From DASUWK01 sp036378435 (lineage in GTDB: Bacteria; Chloroflexota; Dormibacteria; Dormibacterales; Dormibacteraceae), in the NCBI GenBank assembly GCA_036378435.1, contig DASUWK010000032.1:1-43272 (forward strand): a stretch of DNA of 43,272 bases. Direction: 5' to 3'. Positions within the stretch are counted from its first letter, which is position 1; each line of letters opens with the position of its first letter. Below are positions 22,419 through 29,952 of this stretch, piece by piece. Below the pieces are notes generated by a model. That model saw only the letters and a program-made list of their open reading frames with translations, searched no databases and was not told where the DNA came from. Both the position numbers and the translations under genes were made by a program.

Positions 22419-23348
22419 GTGGTCTTCCTCCTGGGCGACCTGGATCTCCCGCTGCGGGACCGGATCTACAGGGAGCCGGACGGGCCGCACGTCCTGGTCT
22501 GCCTGGGACGGCTCCTCGAAGACGCCCTCGACCACGTCACCGCTCGACCCGATTGCCGCGCCCTCGCCGTCCTCGGCCTGCCGACCTACGCGCCGCCCGA
22601 CCTGTCGATGCTTGAGGGCAGGCGCTTTCTGGTCGCCGACGGCGATCGCGATCGCCGCCGCGCCTACGTCGAGGCCGCCCTGCGCGTCGGCGCCGAGGTG
22701 GAATGGCTCAACGAGTCGCGGCCGTCGCTCGAGCGCCTGGCCGCGTGGGCGCTGCCCGTCGGCGCGGTCATCCTGGCCGCTGGGAGCGGCACGCGAATGG
22801 GGAGGCAGAAGCTGCTGCTCGACGTCGGCGGCCGCCCGCTGGTGCGCCACGCCGTGGACGCCGCGGCGGCGAGCGCCTGCGACGAGGTGATCGTCGTGTA
22901 CTCGGACCCGGCCGTGGCCGACGCTGTGGGCGAGCGGGCGCGCTGCGTACTCAACCCGCATCCGGAGGAGGGCATGTCGAGCTCTCTGCGCCTGGGCCTC
23001 GAGACGCTGGGCGACCAGGAGGCCGGCGCAGTGATCATGCTCGGCGATCAACCGCTGGTCGATGCGGCGACCATAGGCCGGCTGCTGGGCCAGTGGCGGC
23101 GAGAAGGCTCGCGCGCGGCGGTGGCTACGCGGTACGCGTCCGACGACGGCTCCGGACCGATGTGGCGGCCGCCAATCCTGCTGGACCGCTCGCTGTTCGC
23201 CGAGCTCCGGACGCTCACGGGCGACGAAGGCGCTCGGCAGCTGCTCAGCCGGCGGCCGGAGCTGGTGGATGTGGTGGTGACGGAGGCGCCACCCCACGAC
23301 GTCGACACGCCGGAGGACTACAGCAAAATCGTACGATTGTTCAAGTAA
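22419..23348 (+). CDS. mocA: MobA/MocA-like molybdenum-cofactor cytidylyltransferase with an extra N-terminal domain
   Basis: The C-terminal ~195 residues form an NTP-transferase domain: AGSGTRMGRQKLLL (121-134), the Mg-binding VIMLGDQPLV and the late DVDTPEDY. MocA joins CTP to molybdopterin to make MCD, the cofactor of CoxL-type enzymes, so the nearby cox operon gives it a clear job. The first ~112 residues (FLLGDLDLPLRDRIY ... VEWLNES) are an additional domain I do not recognise. The CoxL-adjacent placement favours MocA over MobA. GTG start. Confidence 0.85.
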   Translation: MVFLLGDLDLPLRDRIYREPDGPHVLVCLGRLLEDALDHVTARPDCRALAVLGLPTYAPPDLSMLEGRRFLVADGDRDRRRAYVEAALRVGAEVEWLNESRPSLERLAAWALPVGAVILAAGSGTRMGRQKLLLDVGGRPLVRHAVDAAAASACDEVIVVYSDPAVADAVGERARCVLNPHPEEGMSSSLRLGLETLGDQEAGAVIMLGDQPLVDAATIGRLLGQWRREGSRAAVATRYASDDGSGPMWRPPILLDRSLFAELRTLTGDEGARQLLSRRPELVDVVVTEAPPHDVDTPEDYSKIVRLFK

Positions 23349-23355
23349 CCGCTCT

Positions 23356-24189
23356 ATGAGTGACAACTTGAACGATTGGCGGCCGGCCGCCACTTACGAC
23401 GACATCCTGTACGAGGTCCTGGACGAAGGTGTCGCGAAGATCACGATCAACCGCCCCGAGGTGCGCAACGCCTTCCGTCCGAAGACGGTGCGGGAGATGA
23501 GCGACGCTTTCGAGAAGGCGCGCCGCGACCCGAAGGTGGGCGTGATCATCCTCACCGGCGCCGGCGACCAGGCCTTCTGCTCCGGCGGAGACCAGCGCAT
23601 CCGCGGCGACGACGGCTACCGCGACGAGGATTCCGGCCAGACCAACCTCAACGTGCTGGACCTGCAGATGCAGATCCGTCGGCTCCCCAAGCCGGTGATC
23701 GCGATGGTGGCCGGGTATGCCATCGGCGGCGGACACGTGCTGCACGTCGTCTGCGACCTCACGATCGCCGCCGAGAACGCCCGCTTCGGGCAGACCGGCC
23801 CTCGCGTCGGCAGCTTCGACGGTGGCTACGGCGCCGGCCTGCTGGCGCGGATCGTCGGCCACAAGAAGGCCCGTGAGATCTGGTACCTGTGCGAGCAGTA
23901 CGACGCGCAGGAGGCGCTCCAGATGGGGCTGGTCAACCGCGTCGTGCCGCTCGACCAGCTCGAGGCGGAGACGCTCCGCGTCTGCCGCTCCATCCTCGAG
24001 AAGAGCCCGCTGGCGATCCGCCTGCTCAAGGCGGCCTTCGTCGCCGACACCGACGGATTGGCCGGCCAGCAGCAGCTCGCCGGGGATGCGACGCTCCTCT
24101 ACTACCTGAGCGAGGAGGCGCAGGAGGGCAGGGACGCCTACGTCGAAAAGCGCAAGCCCGACTTCAGCAAGTTCCCCAGGCGCGGCTAG
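23356..24189 (+). CDS. menB: 1,4-dihydroxy-2-naphthoyl-CoA synthase
   Basis: The 277-residue crotonase-fold enzyme closes the naphthoquinone ring from o-succinylbenzoyl-CoA. MenB-specific features are FCSGGDQRIRG, YAIGGGHVLHVVCDLTIAA with the oxyanion glycine, GPRVGSFDGGYGAGLLARIVG, and the C-terminal GRDAYVEKRKPDFSKFPR. It begins the menaquinone cluster 7 nt after mocA. No clear ribosome site is seen before the ATG. Confidence 0.97.
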   Translation: MSDNLNDWRPAATYDDILYEVLDEGVAKITINRPEVRNAFRPKTVREMSDAFEKARRDPKVGVIILTGAGDQAFCSGGDQRIRGDDGYRDEDSGQTNLNVLDLQMQIRRLPKPVIAMVAGYAIGGGHVLHVVCDLTIAAENARFGQTGPRVGSFDGGYGAGLLARIVGHKKAREIWYLCEQYDAQEALQMGLVNRVVPLDQLEAETLRVCRSILEKSPLAIRLLKAAFVADTDGLAGQQQLAGDATLLYYLSEEAQEGRDAYVEKRKPDFSKFPRRG

Positions 24190-24241
24190 CCGGGCCCGGA
24201 TCTGGTGGTTCGCCACCAGGCCGGCAACGCTTGCCGCCTCG

Positions 24242-25033
24242 GTGTCGCCGGTGCTCATCGGCACGGCCATCGCCGTCCATGACGGCCGGGTGCGCGCGGT
24301 GTCCGGGATCCTCGCGCTGGTCGTCGCCGTCGCGCTCCAGATCGGCGTGAACTACGCGAATGATTACTCGGATTACGCGCGCGGCACCGACCGGGTGCGC
24401 GTCGGGCCGCCTCGGGCCGCTGCGTCCGGCGTGGTGCGACCGGAGTCGGTGCGGCTGGCGGCGTTCGCCGCTTTCGGCGTCGCGATGATCGCCGGCCTGG
24501 CTCTCAGCCTGCTGACCGCGCCGTGGCTGCTCCTGGTCGGCGCCGCCTGCGTGCTGGCCGGCTGGCTGTACACCGGTGGCCCTAAGCCCTATGGGTACAT
24601 CGGGCTCGGCGAGGTCTTCGTGTTCGTCTTCTTCGGGCTGGTGGCGGGCGCGGGGACGGTGTTCATCCACGAGCTGCGCGTCACCGAAACGGCCTGGCTG
24701 GCCGGGTCCGCCTGCGGACTGCTGGCCGCGGCGATCCTCGGTCTCAACAACCTGCGCGACATCGGGACCGACGCCGCGGCAGGCAAGCGCACCCTGGCCG
24801 TGCAGCTGGGCGCGCGGGGGGCACGAGCTGTGATCGCGCTGTTCGCCGTCCTGGCGTTCGTGCTAGCACTCCTGGCGCACGCCTGGCTGGCTCTGCTCGC
24901 CATCCCGATGGCGCTGGCCGCGCTCTCGACGATGCGCTCGACCTCGCCGCCCGTCCTGGTGACGGGGCTCAGGCGGATGGCGTCGGCGGAGATCCTGTTC
25001 GCCCTGCTCTGGAGCCTCTCGCTGCTCCTGTGA
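24242..25033 (+). CDS. menA: 1,4-dihydroxy-2-naphthoate polyprenyltransferase (MenA, UbiA family)
   Basis: An integral membrane prenyltransferase with about eight to nine helices. The Asp-rich site is NYANDYSDYARGTD and the second is NNLRDIGTDAAAGKRTLAV. It attaches the isoprenoid tail, releasing CO2, to give demethylmenaquinone. GTG 24242 is the first standard start, but the family N-terminus RIWWFATRPATLAAS is encoded just upstream (24197-24241) in the same frame. Only ATC 24200 there is a possible start codon. The true gene therefore probably begins about 15 codons earlier, right after the menB stop. Its 3' end overlaps menH by 65 bp. Confidence 0.92.
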   Translation: MSPVLIGTAIAVHDGRVRAVSGILALVVAVALQIGVNYANDYSDYARGTDRVRVGPPRAAASGVVRPESVRLAAFAAFGVAMIAGLALSLLTAPWLLLVGAACVLAGWLYTGGPKPYGYIGLGEVFVFVFFGLVAGAGTVFIHELRVTETAWLAGSACGLLAAAILGLNNLRDIGTDAAAGKRTLAVQLGARGARAVIALFAVLAFVLALLAHAWLALLAIPMALAALSTMRSTSPPVLVTGLRRMASAEILFALLWSLSLLL

Positions 25034-25811
25034 GGTGTGCGCTCAGCAGCCCGGCGACGGCCTGCGGCCGCTCGAGGTGCGCGGCGTGGCCGGCGCGCGG
25101 CACCAGCTCCAACCGCCCGTCCGGCACCGCGGCGGCCAGGCGGCGGGCCTCGTGGGCATAGCCGTGGTCTTCGGCGCCGGCGATGAAAAGGCAGGGACAG
25201 GTGACGCCGCCCAGCAGGTCCCAGACCGGCTCCGCCGCGCCCGAGCCCATGCCCCGCAGCGACGCCGCGAGGCCGGCGGCCGTGTTGCGGCGCCGGTCGG
25301 CGTCCAGCGCGGCGCGGAAGGCCGGCCCTCGGCGCTCGAGCCCCGCAAACAGCGGCAGGCCCGCCCAGTATTTGACGAACTCCGCCACCCCGCGCTGCTC
25401 GATGCGCGCGGCGAGCTGGTCGTCGCTCGCCCTGCGGCCCGCGCGCAGCTCCTCCGCCATCCCGGCATGGGCGCCGATCGTCGCGAGGGACTGGAGGGGC
25501 CGGTGCGTGGCGGCGTACAGGGCGAGCCGCCCGCCCATCGAGTATCCGACCAGGTGTCCGCCGTCCGCGCCTTCCGCCGCCCAGACGGCCTCGAGGTCAC
25601 CCAGGCAGCGCTCCATCGTCGCCGGCGCGGCGCGCGTGGCGCCGTGGCCGCGCAGGTCCGGCGTTATGTACCGGAAGCCCGACGGCAGCATCCCGATCAG
25701 CTCGCGCCAGCTCCGAGAGGTCTGCGTGAATCCGTGCAGGAGCGTGACCGGCGCGCCGTCGCCCTGGACCTCGTAGTGGATCGTGCCATCGGGAACGTTC
25801 AGGTCGGGCAT
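24969..25811 (-). CDS. menH: 2-succinyl-6-hydroxy-2,4-cyclohexadiene-1-carboxylate synthase (MenH-like)
   Basis: The 280-residue alpha/beta hydrolase has LLHGFTQTSRSW, DLRGHGAT, the nucleophile motif VGYSMGGRLAL (Ser about residue 92), an Asp in IAGAEDHGYAHEA and His in RAGHAAHLERP. MenH eliminates pyruvate from SEPHCHC, the product of MenD. The position beside menD supports this over a generic hydrolase. The ATG at 25811 (PDLNVPDGTIHYEVQG) is preferred over one four codons earlier, which would run into the menD start. The C-terminal tail past about residue 265 lies antisense to menA. Confidence 0.85.
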   Translation of the reverse strand: MPDLNVPDGTIHYEVQGDGAPVTLLHGFTQTSRSWRELIGMLPSGFRYITPDLRGHGATRAAPATMERCLGDLEAVWAAEGADGGHLVGYSMGGRLALYAATHRPLQSLATIGAHAGMAEELRAGRRASDDQLAARIEQRGVAEFVKYWAGLPLFAGLERRGPAFRAALDADRRRNTAAGLAASLRGMGSGAAEPVWDLLGGVTCPCLFIAGAEDHGYAHEARRLAAAVPDGRLELVPRAGHAAHLERPQAVAGLLSAHLTGAARGSRAGRTGSPPTPSA

Positions 25812-25821
25812 GGCTCTCAGC

Positions 25822-26352
25822 ATGTCTGACGCGGCGGCTCACCCGAACCATCTCTTCGCGGCGACTTTCGTCGACGAGCTGGTGCGGCAGGGCGTCCACC
25901 AGGCGTGCGTTTCGCCCGGCTCGAGATCGGCGCCGCTAGCGATCGCCCTGGCCCGCCACCCCCAGATGCGGGTCTACGTGCACGTCGACGAGCGGAGCGG
26001 CTCCTTCTTCGGAGTGGGCCTGGCCAAGGCGTCGCGTGCGCCGGTGGCCCTGCTCTGCACCTCCGGGACCGCCGCCACGGAGTTCCACGCGGCGGTCGTC
26101 GAGGCTTTTCATTCGCAGACGCCGCTGCTGGTGCTGACGGCCGACCGCCCGCCGGAGCTGATCGGGGTCGGCGCCAACCAGGCGATCGACCAGTCGCGGC
26201 TGTACGGGACGGCCGTGCGCTGGTTTCACGACCCGGGGCCGCCGCTGGGCGATGGCCGGGCCCTGGCTCAGCGGGCGGTGTTCGAGGCGACCCGGTCGCC
26301 CGGCGGCCCGGTCCACCTGAACCTCCCCTTCCGCGAGCCCCTGGTGCCGTGA
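25822..26352 (+). CDS. menD: MenD N-terminal half (PYR domain) as a separate gene
   Basis: The 177 residues equal the TPP-enzyme N-terminal domain of SEPHCHC synthase. Visible are CVSPGSRSAPLAIAL (29-43), HVDERSGSFFGVGLAKAS with the catalytic Glu57 that activates thiamine diphosphate, LLCTSGTAATEFHAAV and LTADRPPELIGVGANQAIDQ. It ends at GGPVHLNLPFREPLVP, the exact end of this domain in intact MenD, where a TGA overlaps the GTG of the next gene. ATG 25822 gives the normal N-terminus and leaves 10 bp to menH. Alone it cannot bind the cofactor diphosphate. Confidence 0.88.
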   Translation: MSDAAAHPNHLFAATFVDELVRQGVHQACVSPGSRSAPLAIALARHPQMRVYVHVDERSGSFFGVGLAKASRAPVALLCTSGTAATEFHAAVVEAFHSQTPLLVLTADRPPELIGVGANQAIDQSRLYGTAVRWFHDPGPPLGDGRALAQRAVFEATRSPGGPVHLNLPFREPLVP

Positions 26353-27338
26353 GCCGGCCGCTGATCGTGGCCGGCGCGCTGGCCGAGCGGATCGCCCTGC
26401 CGCCTGATATCCCGGTGCTTGCCGAACCGATCTCGCAGTGCCGGCTGGTCGGCACCATCACGGCTTACGAAGCCCTGGTCCGCTCTGGCTGGGCCGACGC
26501 CCACCGGCCGACCGAGGTGATCCGCGTCGGCGCCGCGCCGACGTCGCGCGTCCTCAACGAGTGGCTGGCCGGGCTGAGCCTGCCTTACGTCGCCGTGGAT
26601 CCGGACGGGCTGCGGCGCGACCCGGACGGCGTCGCCACCGCGTTCGTCGACGCCCTGCCGGCGTTGCCCTCAGTAGATGCCGGCTGGGTGGAAGGTTGGC
26701 GTGAGGCGGAGCGCACCGCGCGAGCGGCCCTCGATCGCGCGTTGAGCCAGACGCTGCACGAGGGCGCGGTGATCGGCGCCTTGGCCCGGGCGCTGCCCGA
26801 GCCCGCGACCGTGTTCCTGGGCTCGAGCCTGCCCGTGCGGGACGCGGATTGGTTCTGGCCCGCGGCCCCCGCGGTCCGGTTCCTCGGCAACCGGGGTGCG
26901 AGCGGCATCGACGGGCTGGTCTCGACCGGGCTGGGCGTCGCCGCCGCGTCGGCCGAGCCGACGGTGCTTCTCCTCGGCGATCTCTCCCTCTACCACGACA
27001 TGAACGGGCTTTGGGCAGTGCGCAGACATGGCGTGCGGGCGACGATCGTGGTGCTGGACAACGGCGGCGGCGGCATCTTCGAGTTCCTGCCGCCCGCGCG
27101 CCATCGCGACGTCTTCGAGGAGATCTTCGCCACGCCGCTGGGACTCGATTTCGAACGGGTGGCGTCGCTCTACGGGCTGGAGCACATCCTGGTGGAAAGC
27201 GTCGACCAGCTCCAGCCGTCGCTCGAGACGGCGCTCCGCAGCGACAGCTCGCACCTGGTGCAGGTGAGGTTCAGCCGGGCGCAGAGCGTGGCTGGGCACC
27301 GCGCCGCGTGGGAGGCGGTGGCGGCTGCCCTGAGCTAG
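26349..27338 (+). CDS. menD: MenD C-terminal half (central and PP domains) as a separate gene
   Basis: 329 residues: the transhydrogenase-like central domain from SRPLIVAGALAERIA (1-150), then the TPP-binding PP domain. The latter shows FLGSSLPVRDADWF, NRGASGIDGLVSTGLGVA and the cofactor motif GDLSLYHDMNGL ... DNGGGGIFEFLP (Asn/Asp at the Mg site). GTG 26349 overlaps the stop of the PYR half (GTGA). Together the two halves make about 506 residues, short only by the usual ~30-residue interdomain linker. Likely works as a two-chain MenD; a one-base assembly error is the alternative. Confidence 0.88.
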   Translation: MSRPLIVAGALAERIALPPDIPVLAEPISQCRLVGTITAYEALVRSGWADAHRPTEVIRVGAAPTSRVLNEWLAGLSLPYVAVDPDGLRRDPDGVATAFVDALPALPSVDAGWVEGWREAERTARAALDRALSQTLHEGAVIGALARALPEPATVFLGSSLPVRDADWFWPAAPAVRFLGNRGASGIDGLVSTGLGVAAASAEPTVLLLGDLSLYHDMNGLWAVRRHGVRATIVVLDNGGGGIFEFLPPARHRDVFEEIFATPLGLDFERVASLYGLEHILVESVDQLQPSLETALRSDSSHLVQVRFSRAQSVAGHRAAWEAVAAALS

Positions 27339-27349
27339 CCGCTGCGGAC

Positions 27350-27415
27350 GGGCCCGCGGCCGGCCGAGGGCCGCTTCGGCGAGCTCGGAAGGGGCCCGGG
27401 GCCGGCCGTGGGCCC
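27350..27415. repeat. GC-palindromic element between converging genes (copy b)
   Basis: Two related units in the same orientation (27350-27372 and 27392-27415), each centred on GGCCGGCCG, lie between the end of menD and the facing HAD gene. The second runs up to the HAD stop codon. Probable bidirectional terminator and member of the dispersed family also seen at 20926 and 40240. Confidence 0.45.
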
Positions 27416-27810
27416 TACTCGGCGCCTGTGCGCACGAACGCGTTGCTGAGGATGTGGCAGCGCAACCCCAGCGCCCGTACGGCACGCAGGAACTCCGCCG
27501 CGCCTGGGAGGACCGGCACCATCCCGGCCGCGGCAACAGACAAGGCCCGCCGCACAGTCTCGGTCTCGACCTCCTCTACGCCCGCCGCGTCGAGGCAGCG
27601 GCGGAGCACCTCGTGGATGTCCAGGTACGGCTCGAGTCCCTCCGCGCTGGCGGCCGCCGCACCGACGCTGTCGAGCAACGCGGCCACGCCTGCGGTCGGG
27701 ACGCCGGCCTCCAGCGGACGCGTCCTGCGCAGAGCCGCCATGCCGTCGGAGCTCCACGCCGACTCGGACCACAGGGTGCCGCCGACGTCGACGAGGGCGG
27801 CTCGAAGCAA
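27415..27810 (-). pseudogene. Truncated HAD-superfamily hydrolase
   Basis: The 131 residues hold HAD motif I (LVDVGGTLW, residues 6-14) and motif II (CHILSNAF near 118-125), then stop. Motif III (Lys) and motif IV (acidic pair), needed for catalysis, are missing. Motif I also has Gly for the second Asp. Full HAD phosphatases are about 200-230 residues. The TTG start directly follows the menF stop. The cut end coincides with the palindromic element, suggesting loss of the 3' half there. It could instead be a short regulatory remnant. Confidence 0.6.
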
Positions 27811-29106
27811 CTAGCCGACCAGCGCTCCCAGCAGCGCCCGCAGCTTGAGCTCGGTCTCCTCGAGCTCGGCCGCCGGGTCGGAGTCGGGCATGACCCCGAC
27901 CCCCGCGTACAGCCGCGCGCCGTCCTCCCAGAGCAGGCCACAGCGCAGCGCCACGGCGAACTCACCGTCGCCGCGCGCGTCCGTCCAGCCGACCGCCCCG
28001 CCGTACCAGCCCCGCTCCATCCCCTCGAGCTCGCCGATGAGTCGCAGCGCCGCCTCCCGCGGATGACCTGCGATCGCGGGCGTGGGGTGGAGGGCGGCCG
28101 CCAGGTCCAGCGCCGACGCGGGCCCGATGGCGGGCAGCCGGGCGCGGATCGTGGTCGCCAGGTGCTGGATGTTCGTGAAGCGCACGACCTCCGGCTCGCC
28201 GGCGTCGACCGCCTCCGCGAACGGCGCCAGCCCCGCGGCGACGGCGCGCGCCGCCACCCGGTGCTCCTCGACGTTCTTGGAGCTCGCGAGCAGCTCGGCC
28301 GCGAGGCTCTCGTCTTCCGCCTCGTCTCGGCCGCGCGCGGTCGAGCCCGCCATCGGCTGCGCCAGCGCGCTCATTCCCAGCCGCCGCACCAGCAGCTCGG
28401 GCGAGGCCCCGGCGAAAGCGGTCCCGTCCTCGCCGGACACGAGGTAGGTGAAGCACGCAGGATACGAGGCGCGCAGCGAGCGCAGCACCGCCCCGGCGGT
28501 GACGACGCCGTCGGCGCGTGCGACCACCTCGCGGGCCAGCACCACCTTGGCGGCCTCGCCGGCCCGCAGGCGTGCGGCCGCGGCTGCCACGGCGCCCAGC
28601 CACTGGTTCGGATCAAGCTCCGGGGTCACGACCACCTCGCGGGCTGCGGGCGCCGCCGGGGCAGGAGAAGCCGGCGACTCCAGCAGCTCCTCCAGCTCCG
28701 GGTCGAAGCTGCAGGCGAAGGTCCTGCCCCGGACGCGGGTGACCGAGAGGGCCGGCACGCGGAACAGCAGCCGCGGGAACCCGGCCCACGCGCCCCCCGG
28801 CTCGCGCCCCGGATCGAAGGCGAAGCCGCCGAGAGCGACGAGGCCGGTCGCGGGCAGCCCGGGGTCGCCGTCGACCGACGCGGAATCCGCCAGGCGCCGC
28901 CAGGCCGCGCCGGCCGTCTCCAGCGGCTCCGAGACGATCTCGGCGGCGCGGCCGATGCCGAGCACGCTGACCGCGTCTGGCATCGGACGCTCGAAGAGCA
29001 TCACCTCGTGGCCGAGATCGCGGGCGATACCGGCCAGGGCGACGAGGTCCGGCGAGCGCGGGAGCTCGCGCGCCATCCCGCGCAAGACCGCGGGGCTGAC
29101 GGTCAC
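27811..29106 (-). CDS. menF: Isochorismate synthase (MenF)
   Basis: The 431-residue chorismate-binding enzyme converts chorismate to isochorismate, the first committed menaquinone step. Visible are the Lys base in EAAKVVLAREVVA, the PMAGSTARGRDEAED loop, KNVEEHRVAAR, LHPTPAIAGHPREAA and the C-terminal YAGVGVMPDSDPAAELEETELK, all diagnostic of MenF/EntC. No amidotransferase partner is present, as expected. Its start overlaps the merR stop by 4 bp, so the regulator and enzyme are co-translated. Confidence 0.95.
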   Translation of the reverse strand: MTVSPAVLRGMARELPRSPDLVALAGIARDLGHEVMLFERPMPDAVSVLGIGRAAEIVSEPLETAGAAWRRLADSASVDGDPGLPATGLVALGGFAFDPGREPGGAWAGFPRLLFRVPALSVTRVRGRTFACSFDPELEELLESPASPAPAAPAAREVVVTPELDPNQWLGAVAAAAARLRAGEAAKVVLAREVVARADGVVTAGAVLRSLRASYPACFTYLVSGEDGTAFAGASPELLVRRLGMSALAQPMAGSTARGRDEAEDESLAAELLASSKNVEEHRVAARAVAAGLAPFAEAVDAGEPEVVRFTNIQHLATTIRARLPAIGPASALDLAAALHPTPAIAGHPREAALRLIGELEGMERGWYGGAVGWTDARGDGEFAVALRCGLLWEDGARLYAGVGVMPDSDPAAELEETELKLRALLGALVG

Positions 29107-29795
29107 CGGCGTTCCACGTGCGCGCGCGCCGCGCGCAGGAGCGTCCGCTGGAAGTGCGCGCGGACGAGCACGCCGGAGGCCTCCAGCAGCTCCTCGAACA
29201 GCCGGAGCAGCTCGCGCTCGGCTTGCTCCTGGGAGCCGCCGGCGGCCTGGATCCGCTCGCGGACGTGCCGATCGAAGAGCTCGACCGCTCGCTCGGCTGT
29301 CCGCTCGACCGAGGCCGCGTGCTCCCGCCCCAGCTCCAGCAGGTCAGGCAGGGGCACGCCTGCTTCGACCAGCTTCAAACCCGCGGCGAGCGAAGCGAGG
29401 TCCTCGGCCGGGTAGCGCTGCTCATCGGCGGCGTCGACGGCCACCAGGAGCCCGGCGTGCTCGAGCGAGCGCAGCAGGGGCACGGCCACCCCGGAGCGCT
29501 CCGAGAGCTCCTCCAGGGTCAGCGTCTCCGGCGCCGGCGGATGCGTGATCGCTGCTACCAGCGCCTCGTCCGAGGACTCCAGCTCGCCGGAGAGGAAGCG
29601 CTGGATGACGGTCAGGCTGAAGCCGCGCTGCTGCAGCTCGCGTATTCGCTGCAGCCGCTCCAGGTGCGGTTCCCCGTACCAGGTGACACGCCCGGCTCGG
29701 CGGGGAGGGGCGATCAGGCCCTTGCCCTGGTAGAAGCGCACGGTATCGACCGGAACGCCGGCCGCGCGGGCCAACTGTTCGATCCGGTACTCCAC
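29103..29795 (-). CDS. MerR-family transcriptional regulator
   Basis: The 230-residue protein starts with a MerR winged helix (YRIEQLARAAGVPVDTVRFYQGKGLIAPPRRAGR, residues 3-37, recognition helix at VDTVRFY), then a dimer helix and a long helical C-terminal region with a second HTH-like stretch (TLEELSERSGVAVPLLRSLEHAGLL). There is no Cys cluster for metal sensing. It is the first gene of merR-menF-HAD and has its own long-spacer promoter with a dyad, so it probably controls menF and itself. GTG start, apparently leaderless. Confidence 0.9.
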   Translation of the reverse strand: MEYRIEQLARAAGVPVDTVRFYQGKGLIAPPRRAGRVTWYGEPHLERLQRIRELQQRGFSLTVIQRFLSGELESSDEALVAAITHPPAPETLTLEELSERSGVAVPLLRSLEHAGLLVAVDAADEQRYPAEDLASLAAGLKLVEAGVPLPDLLELGREHAASVERTAERAVELFDRHVRERIQAAGGSQEQAERELLRLFEELLEASGVLVRAHFQRTLLRAARAHVERR

Positions 29796-29803
29796 GAGTA
29801 ATC

Positions 29804-29845
29804 ACTCTAACGATCGCGCGCAAGACGGCTGTCAAGCGACCGTTA
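29804..29845 (-). promoter_or_regulatory. MerR-type promoter of merR-menF
   Basis: Minus strand: perfect -35 TTGACA (29835-29830), 19-20 nt spacer, -10 TTAGAG/TAGAGT (29810-29804), then 8 nt to the GTG. The over-long spacer is the hallmark of promoters untwisted by MerR proteins. A 10-bp dyad, TAACGGTCGC (29845-29836) with GCGATCGTTA (29817-29808), one mismatch, brackets the spacer. Confidence 0.6.
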
Positions 29846-29952
29846 AGCGGGCCAAGAGGGTCGCACCCCCGCGCTCCTCCCATCCTTCTCCAGCGGGGCC
29901 GGGTTCCGGCAGCGGTATCCGGCCCCAAACTGGATGGCCCGGAGCTCCTGCC

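Noticed and set aside
20883..23393. One 836-codon minus-strand frame through mocA, nfo and GNAT
   Set aside because: Only the last ~216 codons carry the GNAT domain. Upstream parts are shadows of nfo and mocA.
27454..29415. Long plus-strand open frame opposite menF and the HAD gene
   Set aside because: Arg/Ala/Gly-rich, with no domain; it is the antisense shadow of a certain menF.
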